Of a DNA stretch of 64,000 nucleotides, positions 63,423 to 64,000 are shown one piece after another (position 1 is the stretch's first letter; each line of letters opens with the position of its first letter). Under the pieces are notes generated by a model. It saw nothing but the letters and a program-made list of their open reading frames with translations. It ran no database searches and was not told where the DNA came from. Source of the stretch: Aquabacterium sp. J223 (GTDB lineage Bacteria > Pseudomonadota > Gammaproteobacteria > Burkholderiales > Burkholderiaceae_C); contig NZ_CP088297.1 in NCBI RefSeq assembly GCF_024666615.1, forward strand, positions 1,984,001-2,048,000, given 5' to 3'. The translations under genes and the position numbers were made by a program.

Positions 63423-63914
63423 ATGAACCTGCCGCACCGCCCCGTCCTTCGCCGCCTGTCGGCCCTGCCTGCCGCGTCGCTGCTGGCCCTGGCCGGCCTG
63501 GTGGCCAGCGGCCCGGCCGCCGCCCAGCAGGTGGGCGTGTCGGTGGGCGTCAGCCAGCCGGGCTTCTACGGCCAGATCAACATCGGCAACGCCCCGCCGC
63601 CGCCGGTGGCGCTGATCTACCCGCAGCCGGTGCTCATCGCCCAGCAGCCGGTGGTGGCCGCGCCGATGTACCTGCACGTGCCGCCCGGCCACGCCAAGAA
63701 GTGGAGCAAGCACTGCCACAAGTACAACGCCTGCGCCCGGCCGGTGTACTTCGTGCAGGAAACCTACTACCAGCAGCACTACGCCCCGCAGCACGCCCAG
63801 TACGCCCACCCGCACGGCGGGCGCCACGGCGACGACCACGGGCATGGCCACAAGGGCCACGGCAAGGGGCATGGCGAGGGCAAGGGCAAGGGCCGCGACA
63901 AGGACCGCGACTGA
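63423..63914 (+). CDS. Secreted His/Gly-rich hypothetical protein
   Basis: The 163-residue protein has a signal peptide (AASLLALAGLVASGPAAAQQ). The mature domain alternates Gly-rich strands (VGVSVGVSQPGFYGQINIG) with a proline hinge, then VPPGHAKKWSKHCHKYNACARPVYFV, whose Cys pair may form a disulfide. The last 45 residues are a His/Gly/Lys tail (HGDDHGHGHKGHGKGHGEGK) able to bind metal ions such as nickel, zinc or copper. Similar periplasmic proteins of unknown function are widespread in Burkholderiales. It lies 125 bases after dnaE. Confidence 0.82.
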   Translation: MNLPHRPVLRRLSALPAASLLALAGLVASGPAAAQQVGVSVGVSQPGFYGQINIGNAPPPPVALIYPQPVLIAQQPVVAAPMYLHVPPGHAKKWSKHCHKYNACARPVYFVQETYYQQHYAPQHAQYAHPHGGRHGDDHGHGHKGHGKGHGEGKGKGRDKDRD

Positions 63915-63918
63915 GACA

Positions 63919-63951
63919 CCGGGCCGTCAGGGCCGGAATCGCCCGGGTTTT
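63919..63951 (+). terminator. Possible terminator after the His-rich protein gene
   Basis: CCGGGC and GCCCGG pair around a 16-base loop and are followed by GTTTTCC, starting five bases after the stop codon. The stem is short. An ATG at 63994 could begin a further gene, but only seven bases remain in the window. Confidence 0.45.
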
Positions 63952-64000
63952 CCGCGCGCTGCCCGCGCCGGCGCCAGGCCCACACTGCGCGGCATGTCGC

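Overview
The window looks like a chromosomal segment of a high-GC betaproteobacterium of the order Burkholderiales (Rubrivivax/Comamonadaceae-like). Reasons: GC-rich codons almost throughout, several Bug-type solute-binding proteins and a TctAB membrane pair, a protocatechuate 4,5-cleavage (pmd/lig) operon of the Comamonas layout, a polyhydroxyalkanoate phasin, adjacent aat and bpt genes, and a cys operon with a DUF934 gene and no cysJ. Assignment below order level is not possible from the sequence alone.

Layout. 1-2590: TauD/TfdA-like dioxygenase (cut by the window edge), Bug protein and IclR regulator in one minus-strand operon. 2645-16454: housekeeping and accessory genes: metallophosphoesterase, PPK2, S-formylglutathione hydrolase, aat-bpt, an orphan receiver protein, a TolC-like channel, a thiolase, a repeat lipoprotein and PutA. 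16548-21118: a small, partly decayed integrative island in a tRNA-Asn gene. It carries a truncated tyrosine recombinase, an intact AT-richer OLD-like ATPase/TOPRIM gene, a broken DNA ligase, a frameshifted trypsin-like protease and an unknown protein with an R-x4-H motif. 21295-31660: LysR regulator and the full set for meta-cleavage of protocatechuate (OMA hydratase, CHA aldolase, PDC lactonase, LigA, LigB, LigC), then an aldo/keto reductase, a Bug protein and a second LigA/LigB pair. 31603-33927: a TonB-dependent receptor behind a TPP riboswitch. 34019-41513: ferredoxin reductase, ferredoxin, and a sulfate-assimilation operon (cysI, DUF934, cysH, cysD, cysN, siroheme methyltransferase). 41727-53304: patatin lipoprotein, phasin, histone-deacetylase-like hydrolase, 2-hydroxyacid dehydrogenase, TctBA, gamma-glutamyltransferase-like enzyme, two EamA exporters, an atypical SDR and a quinone reductase. 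53351-63914: FKBP, gluQ, DUF599, an alpha/beta hydrolase, a ybhP-clsB-ybhN-like phospholipid operon, dnaE and a His-rich secreted protein.

Working together: the pmd genes convert protocatechuate to pyruvate and oxaloacetate through 4-carboxy-2-hydroxymuconate semialdehyde, 2-pyrone-4,6-dicarboxylate and 4-oxalomesaconate. The cys genes take sulfate to sulfide, with siroheme made in the same operon and ferredoxin/ferredoxin reductase as plausible electron donors.

Three or four genes (ligC, the TonB receptor, the island protease, the ligase fragment) are broken by single-base shifts. Three of these lie in C or G runs, so assembly error must be excluded before they are called dead. No stretch over 300 bases is without a gene or described element.
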